From: Polyangium spumosum
GTDB taxonomy: Bacteria; Myxococcota_A; Polyangia; Polyangiales; Polyangiaceae
NCBI RefSeq assembly: GCF_009649845.1
Contig: NZ_WJIE01000021.1
Coordinates: 60,727-124,726 of the forward strand
Reading direction: 5' to 3'
Length of the DNA stretch: 64,000 nucleotides
The notes beneath the pieces were generated by a model, which made no database searches, had not been told where the DNA came from, and saw only the letters and a program-made list of their open reading frames with translations. Below are positions 49,032 through 56,310 of this stretch, one piece after another (within the stretch, counting starts at the first letter, position 1; each line of letters starts with the position of its first letter). The position numbers were made by a program, and so were the translations under genes.

Positions 49032-50177
49032 TCAAAGCAAGGTGAGTTGAGGGACGAAGACGATCGCGTCCGTCGCCTTCGGAAGCACGTCCCGCGCAGG
49101 CGACACGAGCCGGACATCCACCGTCCCGCTGGCGACGTCGACGAGCTCTTCGATGAGCCGCGCGCGGTAGAGGACCTCGCCGAGAGGGTAATCCGATTGC
49201 AGGGCGACGAGCCGCCCGATCGCTTCCGCCACCGCGTGCGGATTCGTCGGGTTTCGCAGTCCCGCGACGATCGGCACCTCGAGCAGCGTTGCCGCGAAAC
49301 ACCGCAGCGGCCCCGTCCCCACGGCCTTCAGGCCCGCGAGGTAGCTGCGAACGGCCTTCACCTCGGCCGCCGACGCCGGCCCGGCCGGATTGGCGAGGTA
49401 GACGTCCACGCTCCCGGGCCCGTTCGGGTTATCGTCACGAACCCGGAACCGCGAGACGGAGAGCCCGAAGAGCTCGGCCGCCTTGCGGATGCGATAGCGG
49501 ACGGCCGCGAGGTTTCCACCTGCGCCGAGGGAGCCCCACTTGTCCCGGCACTTCGCGCGGAGGCTCGGATCGCTCTCTTCGTCCGCGCCGGCCCGCGTGA
49601 TCCATGTCCCCGTCGCGGGATCGGCGGGATTCGAGATGCGGACCCCTTGGAGCGGCGTATTCAGAAACGAAATGGTCGACGGAGGAACGTTGTACCGCGC
49701 GCCGGGCGCCTCGGCCCGAAAGGTGAGCGTCAGGCTTCCGCCCTTTGGCAGCGTCCCGCCGTCAACGTTCACGTACCGGAGAGGTTCGGCGAGCTCGGGC
49801 CCGAAGACCGCCGCGAGCTCGCCCGGTTGGATGACGTGCAGCGAGTCGTCGGCGAATTCCGTGAGGACCATCCGCCCCTCGGTCGGGATAGCCTCGCGCC
49901 GCAGCTCTTGAAACCAGCCGAGCGCGACGAGGTCGAGCCACGCGCCGAACGGCCCGTTTTCGTCGTCGCCGAGGTATCCGCCGCGCGTGATTGCGATCCT
50001 CGCCGCCTCCCACGCCTCGACCGTTTGCGCCTCGATTTCGAGGAGCACGCGCCCGATCCGCTTCGAGTCCCAGCCGCGCGCGCGTAGCCCGAGACCGTGG
50101 GCCTTGTCGAGGAGGTCCTCGAAGATGACATCCTTTCGGCGAGCGCGAAGCAGCGCCGCGAGCGACGGAGCACCCAT
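49032..50177 (-). CDS. Baseplate J/gp47-family protein
   Basis: 381 aa. An N-terminal helical arm (FEDLLDKAHGLGLRARGWDS and VEAWEAARIAITRGGYLGDD) leads to a beta domain (GGTLPKGGSLTLTFRAEAPG, RYNVPPSTISFLNTPLQGVR). The family signature follows: GADEESDPSLRAKCRDKW with AAVRYRIRKAAEL. The C-terminal region (VAEAIGRLVALQSDYPLGEV) matches the usual J layout. J forms the wedges of contractile-tail baseplates. The start overlaps the stop of the gp25-like gene (ATGA). Confidence 0.85.
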   Translation of the reverse strand: MGAPSLAALLRARRKDVIFEDLLDKAHGLGLRARGWDSKRIGRVLLEIEAQTVEAWEAARIAITRGGYLGDDENGPFGAWLDLVALGWFQELRREAIPTEGRMVLTEFADDSLHVIQPGELAAVFGPELAEPLRYVNVDGGTLPKGGSLTLTFRAEAPGARYNVPPSTISFLNTPLQGVRISNPADPATGTWITRAGADEESDPSLRAKCRDKWGSLGAGGNLAAVRYRIRKAAELFGLSVSRFRVRDDNPNGPGSVDVYLANPAGPASAAEVKAVRSYLAGLKAVGTGPLRCFAATLLEVPIVAGLRNPTNPHAVAEAIGRLVALQSDYPLGEVLYRARLIEELVDVASGTVDVRLVSPARDVLPKATDAIVFVPQLTLL

Positions 50178-50584
50178 CAGGCAGCCTCCCCGAGCGGGCG
50201 GAAGAGGACGCGCCGCGCCTCGCCCGTTTCGACCGTGAGGAGGTAGCTCCCTTCGGCGAGCTCGAGGCGCCCCACGATGAAGAGCACGCCGCCCCGCAGC
50301 TCCGCGCGCACCGAGGCCCCGACGACGCCCGGCTCCTGCAGCGCCTCGCCTTCGAGGAGCTCGCCGAGCCGATAGAGGTCCGTCGGCGAGGGATCCGCGT
50401 TGATCATGCGGAGGACGTTGACGCCTTCAGCGGGCGACCAGGGGAGCGCGCCCGAGCTCATGAGCCATCGGCGCGCCACGGCCTCGAGGACGACGCGCGG
50501 TCCTTCGACGACCGAATCGAAATCGATATCGATCGATCCATCCGGACCGAATGTGCTTAGATCGTCGCCATAGTCGAGCGCCAT
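50177..50584 (-). CDS. GpW/gp25-family baseplate wedge-like protein
   Basis: 135 aa from ATG 50584 (MALDYGDDLSTFGPDGSIDI); the frame is open upstream through Arg/Ser-rich antisense sequence of the next gene. The fold pattern is VVEGPRVVLEAVARRWLMSS, then LPWSPAEGVNVLRMIN, LYRLGELLEGEALQEPGVVG and a beta tail. This fits gp25/GpW wedge proteins, which usually sit between gpV and gpJ, as here. Confidence 0.72.
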   Translation of the reverse strand: MALDYGDDLSTFGPDGSIDIDFDSVVEGPRVVLEAVARRWLMSSGALPWSPAEGVNVLRMINADPSPTDLYRLGELLEGEALQEPGVVGASVRAELRGGVLFIVGRLELAEGSYLLTVETGEARRVLFRPLGEAA

Positions 50585-50588
50585 CCGC

Positions 50589-51128
50589 CTATCCCAGCAG
50601 CGAGGCGAGCCCGCTTGTAATGATGCCCCGGATCGGGATCTCGACCACCGAGGGCCCGGAGACCTGGACGCCGAGAGTCCCGAGGACGATCGCGACCGTC
50701 GAGCCGGGCGGCTTCCATTCGACCGTGCAGAGAGACGCCGGCTCCGTGACCGTGCGAAGGACGAGCGTCCCCGAATCCGTGGAATCGTCGACCCGTGCAA
50801 CGGCCTTCGTTCCGCCGCCGAGGACGATCCGGATCATGGCCGCATCCGTCTCCCATAACCCCGCGAAGGGCTTGGCCGGATCCCCTTCGGAGAACCCGAC
50901 CTTCACGCGGGCGCCCTTCGCCACCTCGACCCGCACGCCCGGGAGACCGAGCCAGATCGGGACGCCCGACAAACCAGGCATGTCCGCGGCATCGAGGCGC
51001 AGATCGAGCGTCCCGTCGGTCCCTTGTGCCACGACCGTGGCATCATGCGCGGCCAGGTATTGCAGCGGAACCGGGAGCGCTTGCGCCACGATTCGCCGCA
51101 AAATCTCCTTCTCACGCGTCGCAGTCAT
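50589..51128 (-). CDS. Baseplate assembly protein V-like (tail spike)
   Basis: 179 aa. An N-terminal helix is followed by an OB-like beta domain (IWLGLPGVRVEVAKGARVKV, GFSEGDPAKPFAGLWE) and a repetitive beta tail (TVEWKPPGSTVAIVLGTLGV). This is the expected layout of gpV, the trimeric spike at the tip of contractile tails. The gene order hub, spike, wedge, J supports the call. Its start overlaps the stop of the hub gene by four bases. Confidence 0.68.
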   Translation of the reverse strand: MTATREKEILRRIVAQALPVPLQYLAAHDATVVAQGTDGTLDLRLDAADMPGLSGVPIWLGLPGVRVEVAKGARVKVGFSEGDPAKPFAGLWETDAAMIRIVLGGGTKAVARVDDSTDSGTLVLRTVTEPASLCTVEWKPPGSTVAIVLGTLGVQVSGPSVVEIPIRGIITSGLASLLG

Positions 51129-51796
51129 GGCCCGCCCTCATCGAAGATGACCTCGGTCCGAAAGGCCCCGGCATCGTTCACGTGGTGAACCACGCGCCCA
51201 ACGCGTCGCCCCTCGAGCAGCATCCCCGGCTCGATGTCGGGCGCCTCTTGCGCGTACACCGCCCGCGCATGCGCCCCGTCTTCCGAGACGCAGAACGGCC
51301 GCCCGGGATACGCGGGCCATGTCTCCACGCCGACGTGGATTGTACCGTTCCGCCGAACCCGCCACGAGACGCCCGCCCGTCGACAAACCACGTTGAGCGC
51401 TTCCGCCGCCCGCGCGCGCGCCCGAACCCACCGCGCGAGCAGCGGCAGCCCTTCGAGCCCTTCGAGCTCGGCCGCTTCCTCGCCTGCCTCGCGAAGGATG
51501 GCCGAGACGACGAGGCGCGGCGGAGCCAGTTGATACTGCCGCGGGGGGAGCTCGCGCCGTAGCCCGCCGCGCCCCCCAACGATGAAGGCCCGCGCGCGCC
51601 CCTCGAAGGCGCGGCTTTCGAGGACGGTCCCCGAGAACTCGACCGGCGCAGCATCTTCCACGCCCATAGCGACCACGACCGAGCCCGCGAGAGGCTCGCC
51701 CGTGTCGACCTCGACCTCCGCGGTCCAGGCCCCCGCGAGCGGCATCGAGAGCCGGAGCGAGATCACTTCGAGCGCGCCGATCTGAACGAGGCTCAC
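51125..51796 (-). CDS. Baseplate hub / late control protein D-like
   Basis: 223 aa, shorter than classical gpD. It has beta-rich hub-type features: VEFSGTVLESRAFEGRARAF, ELPPRQYQLAPPRLVVSAIL, a helix with LLARWVRARARAAEALNVVC and VSWRVRRNGTIHVGVETWPA. In gpD/gp27 proteins these strands build the ring that holds the spike. The size suggests that only the core ring is present. Overlaps on both sides (four bases each) show strict coupling. Confidence 0.6.
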   Translation of the reverse strand: MSLVQIGALEVISLRLSMPLAGAWTAEVEVDTGEPLAGSVVVAMGVEDAAPVEFSGTVLESRAFEGRARAFIVGGRGGLRRELPPRQYQLAPPRLVVSAILREAGEEAAELEGLEGLPLLARWVRARARAAEALNVVCRRAGVSWRVRRNGTIHVGVETWPAYPGRPFCVSEDGAHARAVYAQEAPDIEPGMLLEGRRVGRVVHHVNDAGAFRTEVIFDEGGP

Positions 51797-52380
51797 GGCC
51801 GGTTCGCTCCCGCCACGGCTTTCGCCGCCGCCGTCGCGAAGAGTGCCCCGATGCCCTTATGGGCAACCGTGCTCCCCGGCTTGACCTCATGCCACGGCTT
51901 GTTTTCGTATGGAACGGCCGTGCTCGGCGTTTCTACCGCGTCCGGCTTCTTCGGAGCGACCTCGGCCGGAGGCGGAGGCGCCCATTCCTTGCAATGCCAG
52001 ACGATTGTCCCGACCTGGAACTCGTCCCAATCCGGGCCCTCGTAAGACTCGATGGAAACCGCGTTGATCTTCGCGAGGCGGCATTTGGGATGCCCGATCT
52101 TGTGCGGCCCGCTCCCCGGTTGGAGCCGCTCGATCGCCGCCTCCATGTCGGGCCATAGGGCCTCGGTGAAACGAACCGTGATCGTGACCTCGGCGAGCTC
52201 GCGCGCTGCATTTGTCGTGGTCGGCTTCGACGCGCCGCCCTTCCGCTTGGTATCGAGCTTCGCTTTCGGCTGGACCTTGAGCGTTGCCGTCCCCTCGCGA
52301 GGGTTCGGCGGAAGATCGCCGGGCCCGAGGGTCACGGTATCCCAGACGTCCGGGTCTTCGCTCGGCGCGGGAATCGGCAT
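51793..52380 (-). CDS. Phage tail protein between tape measure and hub, unknown role
   Basis: 195 aa from ATG 52380, overlapping the tape-measure stop (ATGA). It contains TATLKVQPKAKLDTKRKGGA, VTITVRFTEALWPDMEAAIE and RLAKINAVSIESYEGPDWDE, an all-beta body with one helix. An Ala/Lys-rich C terminus follows a Pro-rich linker. I do not recognise the family. By position it could be a hub-associated or tail-tip connector protein. Confidence 0.62.
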   Translation of the reverse strand: MPIPAPSEDPDVWDTVTLGPGDLPPNPREGTATLKVQPKAKLDTKRKGGASKPTTTNAARELAEVTITVRFTEALWPDMEAAIERLQPGSGPHKIGHPKCRLAKINAVSIESYEGPDWDEFQVGTIVWHCKEWAPPPPAEVAPKKPDAVETPSTAVPYENKPWHEVKPGSTVAHKGIGALFATAAAKAVAGANRP

Positions 52381-55007
52381 CAGGCAGCCTCCTCGGCGAG
52401 ACGTTGGAGCTCGGCCCAGAGCCCACGGGCGACGGCTTCCCCGTCGCGCTCCGTTGCGCTGCCCTGGATCACGATTTCGATTTTCTCGACATGGATCGTC
52501 ACGCGCTCGCCGCTGTACACGCCCCCGCGCCCGGCCCGCGCGCCCGAGCTCGAGGCGATCCCGGAGCCGCCGACGCCAGCCGCCTTCGAGGGGGTTACGA
52601 TGTTGTCGTTTGCCGCCCGCGTCGCCGCAAACGCCATAGCTTCCGCCGCGCGGACCACGCGCCCCGCGCCGCCGGTGATGCCCACCTCGGCGCCGCCGGC
52701 CATGTTCCAGCCGATCCCCTCGAAGACGCGCGAGGGACTCGCGATCCCGAGCGTGCGCTTCGCCGTGGAGATGGCCCCGCCGGCCATGGCCTTGACCGCA
52801 GCGGCTACCGCGAGCGCACCGGCGCGAATGCTCCCGACCAGGCCATCCACGATCGCCGTACCCGCAGAAGCACCAGCCTCGGCGAGGCCCTCGCCGGAGA
52901 ACGAATCCCCTACCCATTCGAGGAACGTCACGATCGCGCCGTACGTCGCGAGGACCCCCGCATAAATCGAGCCGACGAACGAGGCCCACTTCCCCGCGAG
53001 AATCCCGACCACCCCGAGCGCCACGCCGGCCACGCCCGCGATGAGCCCCACGCCCTTGGCCACGAGCTCGATCCACGGCACATCCTCGATCCCGAGCACC
53101 TTCGCCAGCTCGCCGAACGGGCCCGCGCTGAGTGAATCGAGCTTCTCGAAAACGCCGAGGACTCCGCCGAACCCCGTTCGGAACCCCGAGACGACCGCCG
53201 AAATGATGGGCTCGGCTTGCTCCATCTTCGCGACCACGCGATCGATGAACTTCCCGGGATCCTGCTCGTTGAAGAGCCCACCGAACGCCGAGTTGATCAC
53301 GCGCCCGAGCGCGCCCGTGATCCTCCCCCAGCGCGGCCCCGAGGGATCGAGGCTATCAAGCACGCCCCCCACGAACGACTTGAAGGCCCGCATTCCCGGG
53401 GTCACGTCGAGGTCCATGAGCAGGTTCCCGGGGATCGCGCGGAGCCGCCCGAGAAGCCCCGTGATATCTTCGAGCGACTTTGCACGCGCCGCGAGCCCCG
53501 CCGCCCGTCCGCCGGAGAGCTCGTTGATCGCCGCGAGGATCGCCTCGATGGTATCCGCCGCCCCGAGCTTTCCAGCACCTTGCATCCGTTTTACTTCTTC
53601 GAGGCTCTTCCCGAGTCTTTCGGCGAGCTTTCCATACACCTTGTCCGCCGCGAGCCCGGCCTCGGTGAGCATGGCGAGCTCGTCCCCTTGCAGATACCCC
53701 TGGGCCTTGATCTTCCCCATCGCGCGGACGATGCCATCCACGTTCGCGCTTGGGTTGACCGTGCCGAGGTCCGCAATCGATCGGACGATGCGATCGACCT
53801 GCGTGGTATCGAAGCCCTTCCCGAGCAGATCCACGAATTGACCCAGCGTTTCCCGTCGCCCCTGCCCGATGAAATCAGCCGTTTGCGTGGCGATGCGCAG
53901 AGCATTGTCCGCCGCGCTCTTGCTTTTCAACAGGACCCCGAGCGCCCGCGTGGCATCCTCCCGAAATGCTGCCGCGTCGAGAGCCGCCGAGCCCAAATCG
54001 AGCGCCGCGCGCGCCCCAGCCGAGGCGACCCGCGAGGCGATTTCCGCGAGCGCCGCAGCCTTTGCGCCTTGCTTGAGCGTCTCCCATCCGCCGCCGGCCC
54101 CCTCCTTGGAAGGCTCATCAACGCCGACGCGCGCCCCCTCCCGCATCTTGCGCAGTTGCTTTTCCAGCATGGCCTCACGCCGTTCCTGCGCCGGATTGAA
54201 CTTGTGTATCGAATCCAGCAGGCGCTTCTCCGTCTTGCTCATCCCCGGAGGTAGCTTCTTGGCCTCCCGCGCTGCCGCCTTGTCGGCGTCTTTCTTGGCC
54301 TTGGCCACGCGCTTCGCGCTGGCCTCCTCGGCCTTGCTTTTCGCCTTGTTCGCGTTGCTTTGCGCGCGCTCCGCGGTAGCCGCGCGCTTCTTCGCCGTCG
54401 CTTCCGCGCGCTCCGCCGCTATCCGTTGCCTCGCGGCCTTCTCCCCGAGCCGTTGCGCGTGACGCTCCGCGGACGACTGCGCCCGCGCCGCTGCCGCCGA
54501 GCCCTCTCGCGCCGCTTCCTCGGCCCGATCCGCGCTCGCCCGGAGGCGCGCCGCCTTGGCCGCCGCGCGCGCGGCTTCCCTGTCTGCCTTCTCCGACGTG
54601 ATCCCGGTCTCCCGCAGCCGCGCCGCCCGTGCCGCGGCTTCCTCCGCCTTTTCGGAGGCCTTCGTTGCCTCCTCGCGCAGCGCCGCGGCTTTCTTCGCCG
54701 TCGCCGCGGCCTTGTCCTCGGCCTCCCGCGTCGCATTCGCCACGCGTTCGGCTGCCTCGCGCGCCTTCGCCTCGGTTTTTGTCGCCCCCTCTCGAACCGC
54801 CGCCGCCCGCTTCGCCGCCTCCGTTGCGCGATCCTGCGCCGCCGCCGCGGCCTTCGCCGTTCGCTCTATCTTTGCGGCCGCTTGCGCGTCCACCTCGACG
54901 GCCCCGAGCTCGCCGAGCGCGCCCGCAAGCCGCTCCACGCTCGCCGCCGCCTTCGCCGCGGGACGCGCCACATCTTCGCGCAGAACGAGCTTTTCCGAGA
55001 CCGTCAT
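52380..55007 (-). CDS. Tail tape measure protein
   Basis: 875 aa. Residues 1-270 are a very Ala/Lys/Glu-rich coiled coil. The tape-measure domain lies near 390-540 (QTADFIGQGRRETLGQFVDL, DTTQVDRIVRSIADLGTVNP, GYLQGDELAMLTEAGLAADK). Hydrophobic helices lie near 650-750 (GLIAGVAGVALGVVGILAGK), as in phage tape measures that span the tail tube or enter the membrane. Its length sets tail length. The start overlaps the stop of the frameshifted tail chaperone, the standard position. Confidence 0.88.
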   Translation of the reverse strand: MTVSEKLVLREDVARPAAKAAASVERLAGALGELGAVEVDAQAAAKIERTAKAAAAAQDRATEAAKRAAAVREGATKTEAKAREAAERVANATREAEDKAAATAKKAAALREEATKASEKAEEAAARAARLRETGITSEKADREAARAAAKAARLRASADRAEEAAREGSAAAARAQSSAERHAQRLGEKAARQRIAAERAEATAKKRAATAERAQSNANKAKSKAEEASAKRVAKAKKDADKAAAREAKKLPPGMSKTEKRLLDSIHKFNPAQERREAMLEKQLRKMREGARVGVDEPSKEGAGGGWETLKQGAKAAALAEIASRVASAGARAALDLGSAALDAAAFREDATRALGVLLKSKSAADNALRIATQTADFIGQGRRETLGQFVDLLGKGFDTTQVDRIVRSIADLGTVNPSANVDGIVRAMGKIKAQGYLQGDELAMLTEAGLAADKVYGKLAERLGKSLEEVKRMQGAGKLGAADTIEAILAAINELSGGRAAGLAARAKSLEDITGLLGRLRAIPGNLLMDLDVTPGMRAFKSFVGGVLDSLDPSGPRWGRITGALGRVINSAFGGLFNEQDPGKFIDRVVAKMEQAEPIISAVVSGFRTGFGGVLGVFEKLDSLSAGPFGELAKVLGIEDVPWIELVAKGVGLIAGVAGVALGVVGILAGKWASFVGSIYAGVLATYGAIVTFLEWVGDSFSGEGLAEAGASAGTAIVDGLVGSIRAGALAVAAAVKAMAGGAISTAKRTLGIASPSRVFEGIGWNMAGGAEVGITGGAGRVVRAAEAMAFAATRAANDNIVTPSKAAGVGGSGIASSSGARAGRGGVYSGERVTIHVEKIEIVIQGSATERDGEAVARGLWAELQRLAEEAA

Positions 55008-55161
55008 GAGTCAGCCCACTTGATGTTCGACTGGAGAAACGCCGCAATCATGAGCGCCGCCGCGCGCGCCGGTTCGGAGTCGCCATCGACGCCGCACAGC
55101 TCGAGGAGCCCGTCCGCGACCAGGCCCGGATCCGTTCGCGCCTGTCGCAGCAGGCTTAGAT
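55004..55161 (-). CDS. -1 frameshift extension of the tail assembly chaperone
   Basis: A slip at the G7 run lets translation avoid the TAA at 55158-55156 and continue for 52 residues: DLSLLRQARTDPGLVADGLL, ELCGVDGDSEPARAAA, LMIAAFLQSNIKWADS. The stop at 55006-55004 overlaps the tape-measure ATG. No ATG of its own lies near the beginning. The helical end and the exact overlap with the next start make a random frame unlikely. This is the gpGT-type product known in lambda, P2 and many other tailed phages. Confidence 0.82.
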
Positions 55162-55845
55162 CCCCCCCACGCGAAGCTTTGCCCCCGCGCCGGCCAGATC
55201 CATCACCACCTCGCCGACGGCACTCGCGAGCCCCGGCGCACGCTCGAAGACGGCCGCCACGGCTTCACTCGTCGGCCATTCGATCGCGTTGAGGGAGAGC
55301 CGATAGAGCCCCTCGAAGACCTTGCCTTGTGCGGTCAGCCGTCGCGCCGCCGTGTATTGCGAGGAGCTCGGACACTTCAACAACCACAAGCCCGTCGGCA
55401 GCCGCAGCGCGACGCGTTGCGAGGGCCCGCGCGCCTCCGCCGCGAGCTCGGCGCACTTCGCCTCCGCCAGGCCCGCCGCCGCGAGCGTGATCCAGTCGTC
55501 GGAACCGAGCTTCCCGAGCGGAATCGTTTCCAGCTCGTCCTCGGGCGCCCCGGCGAGCTCCGCCAGCACGGGCCAGGCGAGTTCAGACATCGCCGGAACT
55601 TCCTCGAGCACCTTCGCGAGCTCTGCCGCATCGGGCCAGGCCACGCAATCAATCAGCAGGTTATGCAGCGCATCCGGGCGCCCGGCAGGCCTGGAGAGCC
55701 CATCGAAGGCCGCCGCCCACGCCTTCCGCGTCGGAGGCTTCACCACGACGGCCGCGCCCTCGCGATCCTCGACCTCGATCAGCCGCAGCTCCCCGCCATG
55801 GGTTCGCCGCAGCTCCGCCCGCACCTCATCCGTCAGCTTTCGCAT
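55156..55845 (-). CDS. Tail assembly chaperone (G-type, short product)
   Basis: 229 aa from ATG 55845 (MRKLTDEVRAELRRTHGGEL), with GAGGAG nine bases upstream; an in-frame ATG at 55905 lies inside the tube gene. An N-terminal beta part (RLIEVEDREGAAVVVKPPTR) is followed by helices (PDALHNLLIDCVAWPDAAEL). It ends AGAKLRVGGI just after the slippery site. Its place between tube and tape measure and the -1 frameshift mark it as the chaperone that coats the tape measure during tail assembly. It is longer than lambda gpG (140 aa). Confidence 0.8.
   Translation of the reverse strand: MRKLTDEVRAELRRTHGGELRLIEVEDREGAAVVVKPPTRKAWAAAFDGLSRPAGRPDALHNLLIDCVAWPDAAELAKVLEEVPAMSELAWPVLAELAGAPEDELETIPLGKLGSDDWITLAAAGLAEAKCAELAAEARGPSQRVALRLPTGLWLLKCPSSSQYTAARRLTAQGKVFEGLYRLSLNAIEWPTSEAVAAVFERAPGLASAVGEVVMDLAGAGAKLRVGGI
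55162..55168 (-). other. Slippery heptamer G-GGG-GGG for programmed -1 frameshift
   Basis: On the minus strand the zero frame reads GTG-GGG-GGG-ATC-TAA. The heptamer G-GGG-GGG lets both tRNAs re-pair after a one-base backward slip, leading to GAT-CTA-AGC and the 52-residue extension. The zero-frame stop is one codon after the site, as in known phage chaperone frameshifts. Confidence 0.8.
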
Positions 55846-55850
55846 TTCGA

Positions 55851-56309
55851 TCAGCTCCTCGGTTTCTTGAAAGGATCGATCCCGTTCTTTACGACCTTGA
55901 GGCAATTCCCTTCGAGCTTCGTCATCGAGGGATCCCCCGCCTGCGACGACGTTTCATCCCCCAGCGGCAGCCACGTCTCCACGCGATCGATGATGTCCGG
56001 CCGGCCCGGGAGCGAATAGACGATTTGCAGATCCACGGTCCGATAAATCCAGCCGTCCCCCTGCTTCCCGCGCAGCTCGTCCTCCTCGCCCCGGGAAATC
56101 TCCATCTCGCATTTCGGCTCGGCCTTCCGGCCCCCGTGCGCCTTCGGTCCGGGTTGCGTCCCGCCGACCGTGCTCGAGGACAGGCCATTTCCGTAGGTGA
56201 TCGACGAACACGTGGTGAACGTATGCCGCTTGCCGTTGTGGAGGACCGCCGTGATCGTCAGATCATCATGAGCGAATTCCCCGCGCGGAGTGGTCACCGT
56301 ATGGCCCAT
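55851..56309 (-). CDS. Phage tail tube protein
   Basis: 152 aa starting MGHTVTTPRGEFAHDDLTIT. All-beta with AVLHNGKRHTFTTCSSITYG, KAEPKCEMEISRGEEDEL and TVDLQIVYSLPGRPDIIDRV. The size and its place between sheath and chaperone are those of a contractile-tail tube protein (Mu gpM). It starts one base after the sheath stop region. Confidence 0.78.
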   Translation of the reverse strand: MGHTVTTPRGEFAHDDLTITAVLHNGKRHTFTTCSSITYGNGLSSSTVGGTQPGPKAHGGRKAEPKCEMEISRGEEDELRGKQGDGWIYRTVDLQIVYSLPGRPDIIDRVETWLPLGDETSSQAGDPSMTKLEGNCLKVVKNGIDPFKKPRS

Positions 56310-56310
56310 A

